The notes under the pieces: generated by a model
Databases searched by the model: none
What the model was told of the DNA's origin: nothing
What the model saw: the letters and a program-made list of their open reading frames with translations, nothing else
Translations under genes and position numbers: made by a program
Source: an uncultured Thermoguttaceae bacterium
Lineage (GTDB): Bacteria; Planctomycetota; Planctomycetia; Pirellulales; Thermoguttaceae
NCBI GenBank assembly: GCA_937951625.1
Contig: CALFBP010000049.1
Coordinates: 18,870-82,869, forward strand
Length of the DNA: 64,000 bases
Reading direction: 5' to 3'
In this document: in pieces, positions 7,767 to 15,988 of the stretch
How positions within the stretch are numbered: the stretch's first letter is position 1
Layout: the number at the start of each line of letters is the position of its first letter

Positions 7767-8474
7767 CTAGCGTTCCTCAAAAAGGGCCGAACCGATGCGG
7801 ACCATCGTGGCCCCTTCTTCGATCGCCACCTCGAAATCGCCGCTCATGCCCATCGAAAGCTCGTCCAGGCGGACCGTCTCGGGGCAATCGGCCCACAAGC
7901 GATCGCGGAGCTCTCGGAGCGCGGCAAAGTCCCGCCGTGCGGCGTCCAAACCACCTTCAAGACTTGCCATGCACATCAATCCGCAGACCTCTAGATGCGA
8001 TAACCGTCCCAAATCGAGCAGGAGCGGGACGACGACCTCAGCCGGGGCAAATCCATGTTTGGCTGCTTCGCCTGAGACATTGACCTCGAGCAAGACACGC
8101 ACTCGCCTGCCCGATCCCTCGGCCAACCGATTCAGAGTGCCTGCCAGTTCCAGACTGTCGACCGAATGGATCATGTCCACCAGGGGGAGGGTACGTTTGG
8201 CCTTGTTTCGCTGCAAATGGCCAATCAGGTGCCAGCGGACAGGCAAATCCGCCAACGCGGCGGCTTTTTCCCAGAGCTGCTGGGGACGACTTTCCCCCAA
8301 GATCGTGCATCCAGCCTCGACCAACGCCCGGATCGCCTCCTCTTCGGCGAACTTGGTTACGGCCACCAATTGGATGCTCTCCGGCGAACGACCGCTCCGC
8401 CGGGCCGCTTGGGCCATTCGCTCCCGGACTTCGGCTAGATTCTGGCGAATCCGCTTTTGAAGATCGGACACCAC
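7767..8474 (-). CDS. yggS: YggS family pyridoxal phosphate-binding protein (PLP homeostasis)
   Basis: A 235-residue single-domain TIM-barrel PLP protein, the usual length of YggS/PLPBP. Hallmarks: LVAVTKFAEEE carries the PLP lysine, LGESRPQQLWEK replaces the more usual GENR-x-QE, WHLIGHLQRNKAK is the strictly conserved barrel motif, and LSMGMSGDFEVAIEEGATMVRIGSALF is the phosphate-binding C-terminal block. The family buffers free PLP and has no established catalytic activity. The start is a GTG at 8474 (or the adjacent GTG at 8471); the frame runs on to 8741, but that extension does not resemble the family. It is co-directional with yggU. Confidence 0.92.
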   Translation of the reverse strand: MVSDLQKRIRQNLAEVRERMAQAARRSGRSPESIQLVAVTKFAEEEAIRALVEAGCTILGESRPQQLWEKAAALADLPVRWHLIGHLQRNKAKRTLPLVDMIHSVDSLELAGTLNRLAEGSGRRVRVLLEVNVSGEAAKHGFAPAEVVVPLLLDLGRLSHLEVCGLMCMASLEGGLDAARRDFAALRELRDRLWADCPETVRLDELSMGMSGDFEVAIEEGATMVRIGSALFEER

Positions 8475-8764
8475 GAGTTGTGAAAATGCGCAAACAAGGC
8501 GATTGGGAAAACTAAGCAATCCGTCGCAGCGCCATCTTACGGCCTTGCAAATCGCTCGGTCAAGAAGTCGAGCTTTACGCGGGGGCTTGGTTGGCAAATA
8601 ATGGGCAATCCAATGGTCGTATCTGGGGGTGACGGGAGTCACCGACGTCGGAAGTCGGGGACCGTTGTTCCTAAGCGTTCGGCCCAAGCCGTCGGAGCGA
8701 TGCGTTCCCGCCTGCCCTTGGCGGAGGAAGATGCGGCCCACGATTTCAGAAAAAGGATTTGGTC

Positions 8765-11416
8765 ATGAACCGAGCGGTAAGCTGCGTGATGCGACTCCGT
8801 CGTTGGCTTTGCTTGGTCGGAGCGTTGACCGTGGGGACGTTGCTCTTCTCACCCCTCCCAGGCTGCAAGCAGGGTAATGAACCCGGCGGCGAGTCTAACC
8901 CGGCCCGGCCTGATGCCACGGCGAGGGGTCTCTCGTCGGGCGGAACCCAGCCGTCCGAGCCGTCGGGTTTTATGGGGTTGTTCCGGGGCGCCACGACGGG
9001 GGACATGCTGGGCGGGACCCAGCCGTCCGAGCCGTCGGGTTTCATGGCCAAGTCCGCTGAGAAGGGTTCGGAGGTCGTCCCTTCGCCCGAACCCGTGGCT
9101 GCCGCTCCCAAAAAGACGGCCAAGGAAGTGCTCGAATCCATGGTGGCGGCTTACAAAAATGCCTCTAGCTATGCCGACCAGGGAAAACTTCGCATCCAGG
9201 CGGTGCAAGACGGTCAGAAACTGGAACAGACGTTGGATTATTCCCTGGTTTTGGTTCGACCGAACAAGATTCGCTTGCAGGTGTTCGAGGGGGTGGCCGT
9301 CTGCGACGGTCGGGAAATGGTGATGTTTGTCAACGACTTGCCGGGCCAAGTGGCCAAACGACCAGCTCCGGCCACAATCGACATCGCCAGCGTGTTTGCC
9401 GATCGAATCCTCGGTCACGCGATTTCCCAGGGGCCGACGCAAGGCTTCAGTTGGGTACCTGTTCCCCTGTTGCTGCTTACGGCCCCCGACCCACTGAAGA
9501 CCATCCTTTACCGTGCAGCGACGCCGGTGCTTTTGGAGCCGGCCAAGATTGGCGATCGCGAGTGCCACCGCGTGCAGCTTACACGGCCCGATGGCGTGGC
9601 GGTCTTGTGGATCGATCAGCAGTCGCTGATCCTGCGGCGGCTGGCCTTTCCCGTGGAAGAGCTGGTGCGATCCGCCGGTCCCACCAAGCTCGAGGACGTG
9701 GCGATCGTAGCGGAATTCGAGCAGCCCGGCCTCAACGAGAAAATCGACGAATCCGCCTTCCGCCACGAATTTCCTGCGACTGCCCGAGTCGGCGAGTGGT
9801 TGCTGCCGCCTCCGTTGCTGATGTTGGGCAAGGCCGCCCCGGATTTCTCCTTTATCGGCGCCGATGGCAAGCCGATCGACCTGAAGTCGCTGGCGGGCAA
9901 GATCGTGGTGATGGACTTTTGGGCGACGTGGTGCGGGCCGTGCCGTATCAGTCTGCCTCTGTTGGAGCGCGTTTATCAAAAGTACAAAGACAATCCGAAA
10001 ATCCAGTTCCTGGCCGTCAGCGTCGATGCGCCGCAAGTGGACGACCAAGAGGTCCAAAAGAAGCTCGAGGAGCTGAAAGTGACGGTTCCCTTGGCGAGGG
10101 ACCCGGAAAAACATGCGGGCAGGCGATTCAACGTCCAGGGGATTCCGGCCATGTTCGTCCTGGGCCCTGACCACGTGATCCAAAGTTCCGAGACCGGTTA
10201 CAAGCCCACCCTCGAGGCCGAGCTTTCTCACACACTGGACCGGCTCCTGGCTGGCGAGAACGTTTACCAGGATCACTACAATCAGTTCGAGGCGGAGCGC
10301 AACCAGTATGCCGCATGGCTGGAACGATGGGTTGAAAAGGGAATTTTCGTGGGGCCCGAGGGCGAGGAACAAGAGGTGCCGGAGGCCAAGATCGCCGCCC
10401 GCTCCGATCCGAAGGCCTTCGTCCTGGAGTCGCTTTGGAAATGCAACGAATTGAAGTCGCCAGGCAACCTGCTGGCCGTGACGGCAGCCAACGGCCCACC
10501 AAAAGTTCTCGTGCTCGACTCATGGCGGAATGTCGCGGAAATCGGTCCGGACGGAAAAGTGGTCGCCAATCACTCGCTGGACCTGCCCGATCGCGAGGCC
10601 GCCACCATGATCCGCACCGCGGTCGCCGCCGATGGCAAGCGATTTTACGCGGTTTCCGGCGTCATGCAGCAGCAGGTCCACCTGTTTGACGAAAACTGGA
10701 AGAAAATCGTTGCCTTTCCCGAAGATGCCTTGAAAAATCCCCACGCCGGCATCGCCGACATTCAACTGGCCGACCTCGACGGCGACGGAAAGCTGGAATT
10801 GCTGGTTAGCTACTTTGGAGATGTCGGGGTGCATTGCGTTTCGTTCGAGGGCAAACGCATCTGGGCCAACCGAAACTTGGCGATGGTGTCGAGATTGGCC
10901 GTTTGGAGCCCGGAGCCGAACGGGCAGCGCACGCTCCTTTGCACCAACAGTCTCGGCAATTTGATGAAACTCGACGCTCAAGGCAGGTCCCAGGGCGAAA
11001 TCAGTGTGCCCAAGCGTTTGATCCACTGGGTGGTCTCGGCCGATCTTGCTGGCGATCAGAGGATGCAATTGAGTGGACTCTATCTGCAAGAGCTTGGTCT
11101 GAGCGTGGTGATCGGCATTGATCCATCGGGCACGGAGTTGTGGAGTCATCGCTTGTCGAAGGGGGTCCATCGGCGACCCGTGGAGCAGATCGTGGCGGGC
11201 AACCTCTTGCCCACGGGGCCTGGCCAATGGATCGTGCCCGATCCCGACGGTTCGATTGTGGTCATCGCCGCTGACGGCAAATTGGTGGATCGGTGGTCGA
11301 CCGGGGCTCCCATCACTGGTCTAGGCGTGGCGGCCGCGGATGGAAACCCTGTCCTGGTGGTCGCTTCGACCGACGCCGTCGAGGCGTGGCGGGTGCGAGT
11401 GCCCGGCACGAATTGA
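8765..11416 (+). CDS. Lipoprotein: thioredoxin (TlpA-like) domain with C-terminal propeller-like region
   Basis: An 883-residue envelope protein. Residues 1-34 form a lipoprotein signal ending in the lipobox LPGC. A low-complexity linker holds two copies of a GGTQPSEPSGFM motif. About 115-340 resembles lipoprotein-carrier/DUF2092-like sheets (YKNASSYADQGKLRI, LVRPNKIRLQVFEG). About 355-500 is a TlpA/AhpC thioredoxin domain with FWATWCGPC (redox cysteines 390 and 393) and the cis-Pro GIPAMFVL. The C-terminal 360 residues have repeated DLDGDGKLELLV and IAADGKLV motifs of FG-GAP or PQQ-like propellers. A periplasmic redox role is inferred. The ATG at 8765 has AAGGA upstream. No partner is obvious nearby. 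Confidence 0.8.
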   Translation: MNRAVSCVMRLRRWLCLVGALTVGTLLFSPLPGCKQGNEPGGESNPARPDATARGLSSGGTQPSEPSGFMGLFRGATTGDMLGGTQPSEPSGFMAKSAEKGSEVVPSPEPVAAAPKKTAKEVLESMVAAYKNASSYADQGKLRIQAVQDGQKLEQTLDYSLVLVRPNKIRLQVFEGVAVCDGREMVMFVNDLPGQVAKRPAPATIDIASVFADRILGHAISQGPTQGFSWVPVPLLLLTAPDPLKTILYRAATPVLLEPAKIGDRECHRVQLTRPDGVAVLWIDQQSLILRRLAFPVEELVRSAGPTKLEDVAIVAEFEQPGLNEKIDESAFRHEFPATARVGEWLLPPPLLMLGKAAPDFSFIGADGKPIDLKSLAGKIVVMDFWATWCGPCRISLPLLERVYQKYKDNPKIQFLAVSVDAPQVDDQEVQKKLEELKVTVPLARDPEKHAGRRFNVQGIPAMFVLGPDHVIQSSETGYKPTLEAELSHTLDRLLAGENVYQDHYNQFEAERNQYAAWLERWVEKGIFVGPEGEEQEVPEAKIAARSDPKAFVLESLWKCNELKSPGNLLAVTAANGPPKVLVLDSWRNVAEIGPDGKVVANHSLDLPDREAATMIRTAVAADGKRFYAVSGVMQQQVHLFDENWKKIVAFPEDALKNPHAGIADIQLADLDGDGKLELLVSYFGDVGVHCVSFEGKRIWANRNLAMVSRLAVWSPEPNGQRTLLCTNSLGNLMKLDAQGRSQGEISVPKRLIHWVVSADLAGDQRMQLSGLYLQELGLSVVIGIDPSGTELWSHRLSKGVHRRPVEQIVAGNLLPTGPGQWIVPDPDGSIVVIAADGKLVDRWSTGAPITGLGVAAADGNPVLVVASTDAVEAWRVRVPGTN
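8938..9045 (+). repeat. Intragenic direct repeat (about 35 bases, two copies)
   Basis: Two near-identical 36-base segments at 8938-8973 and 9010-9045, 72 bases apart in the same frame, both encode GGTQPSEPSGFM in the linker after the lipobox. The copies differ at only a few positions, so they arose by recent duplication or are held similar by gene conversion. Confidence 0.8.
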
Positions 11417-11753
11417 TGGCTTGGCGCTGCATCGCCGTATTGATGCGTTGGGCTGGATCGCCGCACACTCGCTCCAGCTTTTCTGAAGGGGCGTAGGTGC
11501 CGTCCCGTTCAACGGTCTCAAGCTCGATCGTCTCGCCCGAGCGGGGCGACAGAAGGATCGCAATCGACCTGCTCCCGGCAAGCAAAATACAGGGGGATTC
11601 CCCGAGGAATCGGCCGGCGGCGGCAGAATCGGCCGGCGGTGGCAGAATCGGATGGCGAATTTGAAGGATCGCCGAACGCTTGCCACTACTGGCGGCACTG
11701 GTCGCCGACTGGTATGCTATTGGGTCCAACAAGGCACTGGAGGTTTTACGACT
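11417..11753. other. 337-base spacer with short tandem repeat
   Basis: No gene is supported between the thioredoxin lipoprotein and the phosphoglycerate-kinase-like gene. A 19-base unit is repeated in tandem at 11608-11645. Both neighbours are on the plus strand, so a terminator and a promoter are expected here but none was recognised. Confidence 0.5.
11608..11651. repeat. Tandem 19-base repeat, two copies plus partial
   Basis: The unit AATCGGCCGGCGGCGGCAG at 11608-11626 is followed directly by a copy with one change (11627-11645) and by the first six bases of a third. It lies about 100 bases upstream of the phosphoglycerate-kinase-like gene. Confidence 0.8.
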
Positions 11754-13151
11754 ATGGCGATCACCGTTCAAACGATGGAAACCTGGCTGAACCGATTGTT
11801 GGGCGCGGCCCCCGATGCGCCAAGGCTCCCGCTCAAGGGTTTTTTGGAAGGGATCGGGCAATTGGAGTCCTTGGCCGACGTGCCCAGCGGCACGCCCGTG
11901 CTGGTCCGTGGCGACACCGACTGCAAGCCAGGTGAAAAGGTGGGTAAGGGCGACATTCGCCTTCGTTCCATGGCCGAGACGCTCAACTATGGGCGGAGCA
12001 AAGGCTGGATTCAGGTGATCTTTGGCCACATTGGCCGCGATCCCAAGGGCTCGCTCGATAAAGTCAGGGCGCGACTGGCCGAAATCCTCGGTTGCGAGGT
12101 CGGTTTCATCGTGGACTGGTTGGACCCGCAATCGGCGACCATCTTGGACGCCGTGCCGCAGGCGATCCGCAGCGCCGCGCCGGGCAGCGTGATTCTTTTG
12201 GAAAACACGCGCAAGTACGATCTGGAGACCGTGCTTTGGAAGGCCAAGCCGGCCGACATTCCCACCCTCGCTCCGAAGTTGGCTAAACTGGCCAACGAAT
12301 TCGCCGAGAAGGTAGCGAGGGTGTACGTCCACGAGGCGTTTTCGGCGGGCAGTTTGGACAGCTCTTCCACCGTGGTGCCTGCTGCTATGGACCGCGTGGC
12401 CTTGGGTAAGTACGAGGCTGGCGAGTTCTGGGGGCCGTTGATGGATTGCCTGGATGCCCAATTGGTGGTCTCCAGCGGTCTGAAAATCGACAAGCTCGAC
12501 GACCTCACGGCGATGATCGATCGCGGCAAGATCCGCTGGGTGTTTACAGGCGGTTCGTTGGCCATGGGTTTGAAGAAGGCGGCCGCCGAGTTGGATGGGC
12601 AAACGTTCTGCGCAGGCGTGGCCGAGGATCCCGCCCATAGCGACAAGCCCTACTACATCCCACCGGCACGCGTCGAACAGGCCAAGAAACTCATCGCCGA
12701 GGGGCGTCAAAAAGGCATCCGCTTCGTGATGCCCGTGGATTTCGTGCTCCAGGACGGCCGCGTCTCGACGACGATTGGGCCTGCCGATCAGCAACTCGAC
12801 GTTGGCCCCGCCACCGGAGACTATTTCGAGCAGAAAATCGGCGAGTTCCTCGAAGAGGTAAAGTCGCAACCGACTCCGGCCGTGGCCTTCCACAACGGCG
12901 TGCTCGGACTGTTCGAGGACCCCAAGTTCGAGGCCGGGACGCGCCGCTTCATGGCCCAGTTGAAACGCATGAAAGACGCGGGGGTGAAGGTTTACGTGGG
13001 CGGCGGCGAGGGCGGAAAGGCCCTGGAGAAATACGGCCAGGAAGATTGGGTGACGCACAATTTCACCGCCGGCGGCACCGTGCTCAACGCCTTGGGAAGC
13101 GAACCCGTGCCCTACCTCGTCGCCCTATGGATGGCCAGCAAAAAAACGTAG
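11754..13151 (+). CDS. Highly divergent phosphoglycerate kinase-like protein
   Basis: A 465-residue two-domain protein aligning end to end with phosphoglycerate kinase. Recognisable equivalents: VLVRGDTD (49-56) for the RVDxN loop, IFGHIGRD (89-96) for SHLGRP, ILLENTRKY (147-155) for LENLRF, GLKIDKLDD (242-250) for GAKVSDK, TGGSLA (265-270), MPVDFVL (326-332), LDVGPAT (348-354), FHNGVLGLFED (379-389) and YVGGGEG (414-420) for the nucleotide loop GGGDT. Differences: the substrate segment usually GTAHRAHAS is SAGSLDSSS, losing a conserved 3-phosphoglycerate arginine, and GGGD is GGGE. It is therefore uncertain that it catalyses the glycolytic reaction. ATG 11754 has GGAGG 11 bases upstream. It stands alone, not next to gap or tpi. 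Confidence 0.75.
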   Translation: MAITVQTMETWLNRLLGAAPDAPRLPLKGFLEGIGQLESLADVPSGTPVLVRGDTDCKPGEKVGKGDIRLRSMAETLNYGRSKGWIQVIFGHIGRDPKGSLDKVRARLAEILGCEVGFIVDWLDPQSATILDAVPQAIRSAAPGSVILLENTRKYDLETVLWKAKPADIPTLAPKLAKLANEFAEKVARVYVHEAFSAGSLDSSSTVVPAAMDRVALGKYEAGEFWGPLMDCLDAQLVVSSGLKIDKLDDLTAMIDRGKIRWVFTGGSLAMGLKKAAAELDGQTFCAGVAEDPAHSDKPYYIPPARVEQAKKLIAEGRQKGIRFVMPVDFVLQDGRVSTTIGPADQQLDVGPATGDYFEQKIGEFLEEVKSQPTPAVAFHNGVLGLFEDPKFEAGTRRFMAQLKRMKDAGVKVYVGGGEGGKALEKYGQEDWVTHNFTAGGTVLNALGSEPVPYLVALWMASKKT

Positions 13152-13457
13152 GGCGGTTTGACCAATGGCCGGCGGGATGTCGGTTTTGGGGGGGCATCAG
13201 CCCCTTCCCGCCCCGCCAACGCCGCATTGAGCAGCACGTGCCGAAGACCGCGCGACGCTGCTGTCAGCGTGGAACCCCCGCGATTGGAGGTTCCTACTCA
13301 GTTTAAGATTCGAGCCCAACCCCCCCCTGAGAGAGGGTCAGGGTGAGGGCCAAAATCTTTGCAGACGACGGGAAAAGCGGGTGCATTGTAGCAGCCCTCA
13401 CCCCACAGCCCATTCCCGCTTTCGCGACGGGGGAGTTTAGGGGCTAGGCTGGAAATG
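13152..13457. other. 306-base convergent spacer with interleaved inverted repeats
   Basis: The spacer between the convergent phosphoglycerate-kinase-like and FHA genes holds no gene. It contains two interlocking inverted repeats (13341-13422), listed separately. Confidence 0.5.
13341..13422. repeat. Interleaved inverted repeats (possible pseudoknot or terminator)
   Basis: Arm pair A is GGGTGAGGGC (13341-13350) with GCCCTCACCC (13394-13403), perfect over 10 bases. Arm pair B is AAAGCGGG (13374-13381) with CCCGCTTT (13415-13422), perfect over 8. The arms interlock A-B-A'-B', so the pairs cannot nest as one hairpin. It lies between converging genes, so a role in ending both transcripts is possible; a recurring intergenic repeat is an alternative. 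Confidence 0.5.
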
Positions 13458-14669
13458 CTAGACGCCCACCCGCTTTAGATCGGTTAGCAATTCCTCGGCG
13501 GACTGGTAGCGGTCGGCCCGCTGCTTTTCTAGCAACTTCAGGACGATCGCCGAAAAGTCCTCAGGCAGGTCGGGGTAAAATTTCGTGGGATCCTCAGGCC
13601 GGACGTAACGGATTCGCTCGATGACCTCGGTCAGCGTGTCGCCGTCGCACGGCGGACGGCCAGCGAGAAGCGCGTAAAGGGTGGCGCCCAAGCTGTACAG
13701 ATCGGATCGCGTGTCCGCCTCGCGGCTTTGATTCGTTCGCTCCGGCGACATGTAGAAGACGTCGCCGGTAAATTCGGCGGATTGCGAGGCCTGGCTTGCG
13801 CTGATCCCGTCCACCAATTTTGCAAGGGTGAAATCCCCGAGTTTCACCAATTGGTCCGAAGTACGAACGAGAATGTTAGAGGGTGTGATATTGCGGTGGA
13901 CCACACCGTGGTGGTGGGCAGCCTCCAATGCCCTCGCCATTTGCACCGCGATGCGATACACCTCGCGCCACGGGAGCAATTGGCCCTGCTGAACGCGGCG
14001 GACTACGTGGTCGAGGCTCTCGCCCTCCACCAATTCCATCGAAACCCAACAGTAGGGGCCAGTCTTATCCGCTTCGTGAAGCTGAACGATGTTCGGGTGA
14101 TCGAGCGAGGCCACGGCCCGCATCAGGGCTAGGAATCGCTGGGTCTGTTCTTCATCGCGGAGGACCGTCGGCCAAAGCACCTTCAAGGCAACGTTGCGGT
14201 AGTGGGCCTCGTCGGCGGCGAGGAAAACCATGCCCGTGGCCCCCGTCGCCAGACTGCACCGGAGGGTGAAATGGGCCAGGCGCCGACCCACCAATTCGCT
14301 CAACGGCAATACAGGGGCGGCGAGCGGCTGGGCGGAAGCGAGGCCGGGACTGCGTCGCGAAGGGGGGGCCCCAGCCGGTTCGGCCTCGAAGCGGAGTTCC
14401 GTGGTGCCAATCCGGATCGCGTCGCCGGATTTCAACTCGCAATCGAAGATTCGTTGGCCGTTGACGAACGTCCCCCGCTTACTGCCCACGTCGGTAAGAC
14501 GTAGGATGCCGTCCACCGTGTCGATGCGGCAATGGGCGCGGGAAACCCAGGGGTCCGAGAGTTGGGTCGCCGTGGCGTGACCCCGGCCGATAAGAAATGG
14601 TGCGCCTGCGGGGATGACAAAGACCGTTCCCTGATCGGGCCCGGCGATCACGGTGAGTCGTCCTAGCAT
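13458..14669 (-). CDS. FHA domain plus degenerate Ser/Thr kinase fold (likely pseudokinase)
   Basis: A 403-residue protein. Residues 5-95 form an FHA phosphopeptide-binding domain: FLIGRG at 25-30, VSRAHC at 42-47 and FVNGQRI at 68-74. Residues 128-400 have a kinase fold: glycine loop LATGATGMVFLA (140-151), the ATP lysine in VALK (K163), HPNIVQLHE (191-199), and SPE at 308-310. But the HRD motif is HRN (258-260) with threonine where HRDxKPxN has lysine, the alphaC glutamate position is leucine 182, and DFG is DFT (279-281). Three catalytic residues are thus missing, so phosphotransfer is doubtful and a scaffold or sensor role is inferred. Start ATG 14669 has GGGAG upstream. No transmembrane segment is seen. 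Confidence 0.82.
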   Translation of the reverse strand: MLGRLTVIAGPDQGTVFVIPAGAPFLIGRGHATATQLSDPWVSRAHCRIDTVDGILRLTDVGSKRGTFVNGQRIFDCELKSGDAIRIGTTELRFEAEPAGAPPSRRSPGLASAQPLAAPVLPLSELVGRRLAHFTLRCSLATGATGMVFLAADEAHYRNVALKVLWPTVLRDEEQTQRFLALMRAVASLDHPNIVQLHEADKTGPYCWVSMELVEGESLDHVVRRVQQGQLLPWREVYRIAVQMARALEAAHHHGVVHRNITPSNILVRTSDQLVKLGDFTLAKLVDGISASQASQSAEFTGDVFYMSPERTNQSREADTRSDLYSLGATLYALLAGRPPCDGDTLTEVIERIRYVRPEDPTKFYPDLPEDFSAIVLKLLEKQRADRYQSAEELLTDLKRVGV

Positions 14670-14996
14670 GAGCTCCCTCGCTGGTCGCTGCAACGCCAAA
14701 TCGACCTATATTCCAGTATGGATTATTCGTCGGCCGTGGCAGTCCTGTCAACGTGCTACACCACGGATGGATGTCATAGAACCCCAGGATGTCGGGGACG
14801 GGCGGTATATGCGTCTCTGGCCGCATTTTTGGCGCGGTTTGCACCCGGCGCCGGTTGGTTTTCCAAACCCCTGAAACGTCGCCGACCCCGCGCTTGAACT
14901 GCCTTGAAGTTTCAGTTATTTTGAAACAGGGATTTGTTTTCCGCTTGGGAATCAGGGCCGCAGAGGCGGGGTCGATTTTTAGCTGAGGGTCAGCCC
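14670..14996. other. 327-base divergent spacer upstream of ExbB operon
   Basis: This spacer separates the divergently transcribed FHA gene and exbB. It has no gene. Its right half, from about 14870, carries the CTGAAAC/GTTTCAG motifs described separately. Confidence 0.5.
14871..14927 (+). promoter_or_regulatory. Three-copy inverted motif upstream of the ExbB-ExbD operon
   Basis: CTGAAAC (14871-14877), GTTTCAG (14909-14915) and TGAAAC (14922-14927) lie 70-126 bases before the exbB start. The middle copy can pair with either flanking copy, giving two mutually exclusive hairpins. That layout fits either a pair of operator half-sites or a leader switch. No known regulator or riboswitch is recognised. 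Confidence 0.3.
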
Positions 14997-15869
14997 ATGT
15001 TTCAGGCAGGCGGTAGTATTGGGCGGGTCATGCCTTGGATGATGTTGACGGCGGTCTTGCTTACGGCGTGGAGCGCGGGCTGGCTTCTGCCCGCCCAAGC
15101 CGCCGAAGAAGAGGCAGCCCCCGCAGCCGCGGCGGCCCCCGCCGAAGGCGAGGCCGCCTCCGGAACGGAAGAGAGGGAAGCAGCCAAGCAAAAACCGTGG
15201 TTGATCTGGTTCATCGAGTCATCCGGTTTGATCGGGTTGTTCATCCTACTGCTTTCCATCTATTTCGTGGCCACGGTGTGCCGCTTGTTTTGGGAACTGA
15301 GGATGGAAGTCGCCGTTCCGCCCGACCTCGTGGCTCGCGCCCAGGAACTGCTTCAACAGAAGAACTTCAAGGAGATCTTCACGCTGGTCAAGGAGGACGA
15401 CTCCCTTTTCGGCCGATTGGTGAGCACGGGAATCGGGGAACTACCCAACGGTCTTGCCGAGGCCCGCGACGTGATGGAACGGACGGCCGAAGCCATCAGG
15501 GTGGACATGGAGAAACGGATCAGCATCCTGGCCGTGCTGGGGACCCTGGGGCCGATGATCGGTCTGCTAGGCACGCTCAAGGGGATGATCGCCAGCTTCA
15601 GCGTCATCGCTCGAAGCGACGTGCAAATGAAGGCTAGCGAAGTGGCGGGAGGTATCTCGGAAGCGCTGCTGTTGACGTTCGAAGGCGTGGCCTTGTCGGT
15701 GCCGGCAATCTATTTCTTCTCCTTGTTCCGCAACCGTGTTTCCACGATTTCCACGTCCGCCGCACTGGAAGCCGATCAGTTCGTGCGGCATTTTGCCCAT
15801 GCCGCGCGGTCCAAGGGGCCGGCCGGGGCCGCCGCGGCGGCTCCCAAGGCAGCCGCCAAGGCAGAATGA
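14997..15869 (+). CDS. MotA/TolQ/ExbB proton channel family protein
   Basis: A 290-residue inner membrane protein. Residues 1-35 form a signal peptide ending AQA, followed by an Ala/Glu-rich linker. The ExbB core then has a membrane segment at about 69-91, a cytoplasmic helical region (PPDLVARAQELLQQKNFKEIF), and two more membrane segments with the family motifs ILAVLGTLGPMIGLLGTLKGM and GGISEALLLTFEGVALSVPAIYFF. The family forms proton channels powering TonB-, Tol- or flagellar-type systems. A C-terminal tail is Ala/Lys-rich. ATG 14997 has GAGG 11 bases upstream. It opens a five-gene run (two ExbD, a membrane protein and the SxxxH-anchored protein) with short spacers, followed by the TPR gene. 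Confidence 0.88.
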   Translation: MFQAGGSIGRVMPWMMLTAVLLTAWSAGWLLPAQAAEEEAAPAAAAAPAEGEAASGTEEREAAKQKPWLIWFIESSGLIGLFILLLSIYFVATVCRLFWELRMEVAVPPDLVARAQELLQQKNFKEIFTLVKEDDSLFGRLVSTGIGELPNGLAEARDVMERTAEAIRVDMEKRISILAVLGTLGPMIGLLGTLKGMIASFSVIARSDVQMKASEVAGGISEALLLTFEGVALSVPAIYFFSLFRNRVSTISTSAALEADQFVRHFAHAARSKGPAGAAAAAPKAAAKAE

Positions 15870-15988
15870 GGGAGGAGACGGAGGGTAGGCCAGGCGGGAA
15901 GCGGTCCGACGGCGGCACGCAAATTCGCGGCACGGCGACGGGAGCCTCGGCGGCGTGGGCCCGCGTTGAGAAAAAATAGGCCAAGCGT

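Noticed and set aside
8849..10372. Minus-strand frame antisense to the thioredoxin lipoprotein
   Set aside because: Shadow of a real gene with CGPC motif and lipobox; no domain seen.
11313..13058. Minus-strand open frame antisense to the PGK-like gene
   Set aside because: Low-complexity His/Arg/Leu-rich translation and full overlap with a coding gene having PGK motifs; no ribosome binding site.
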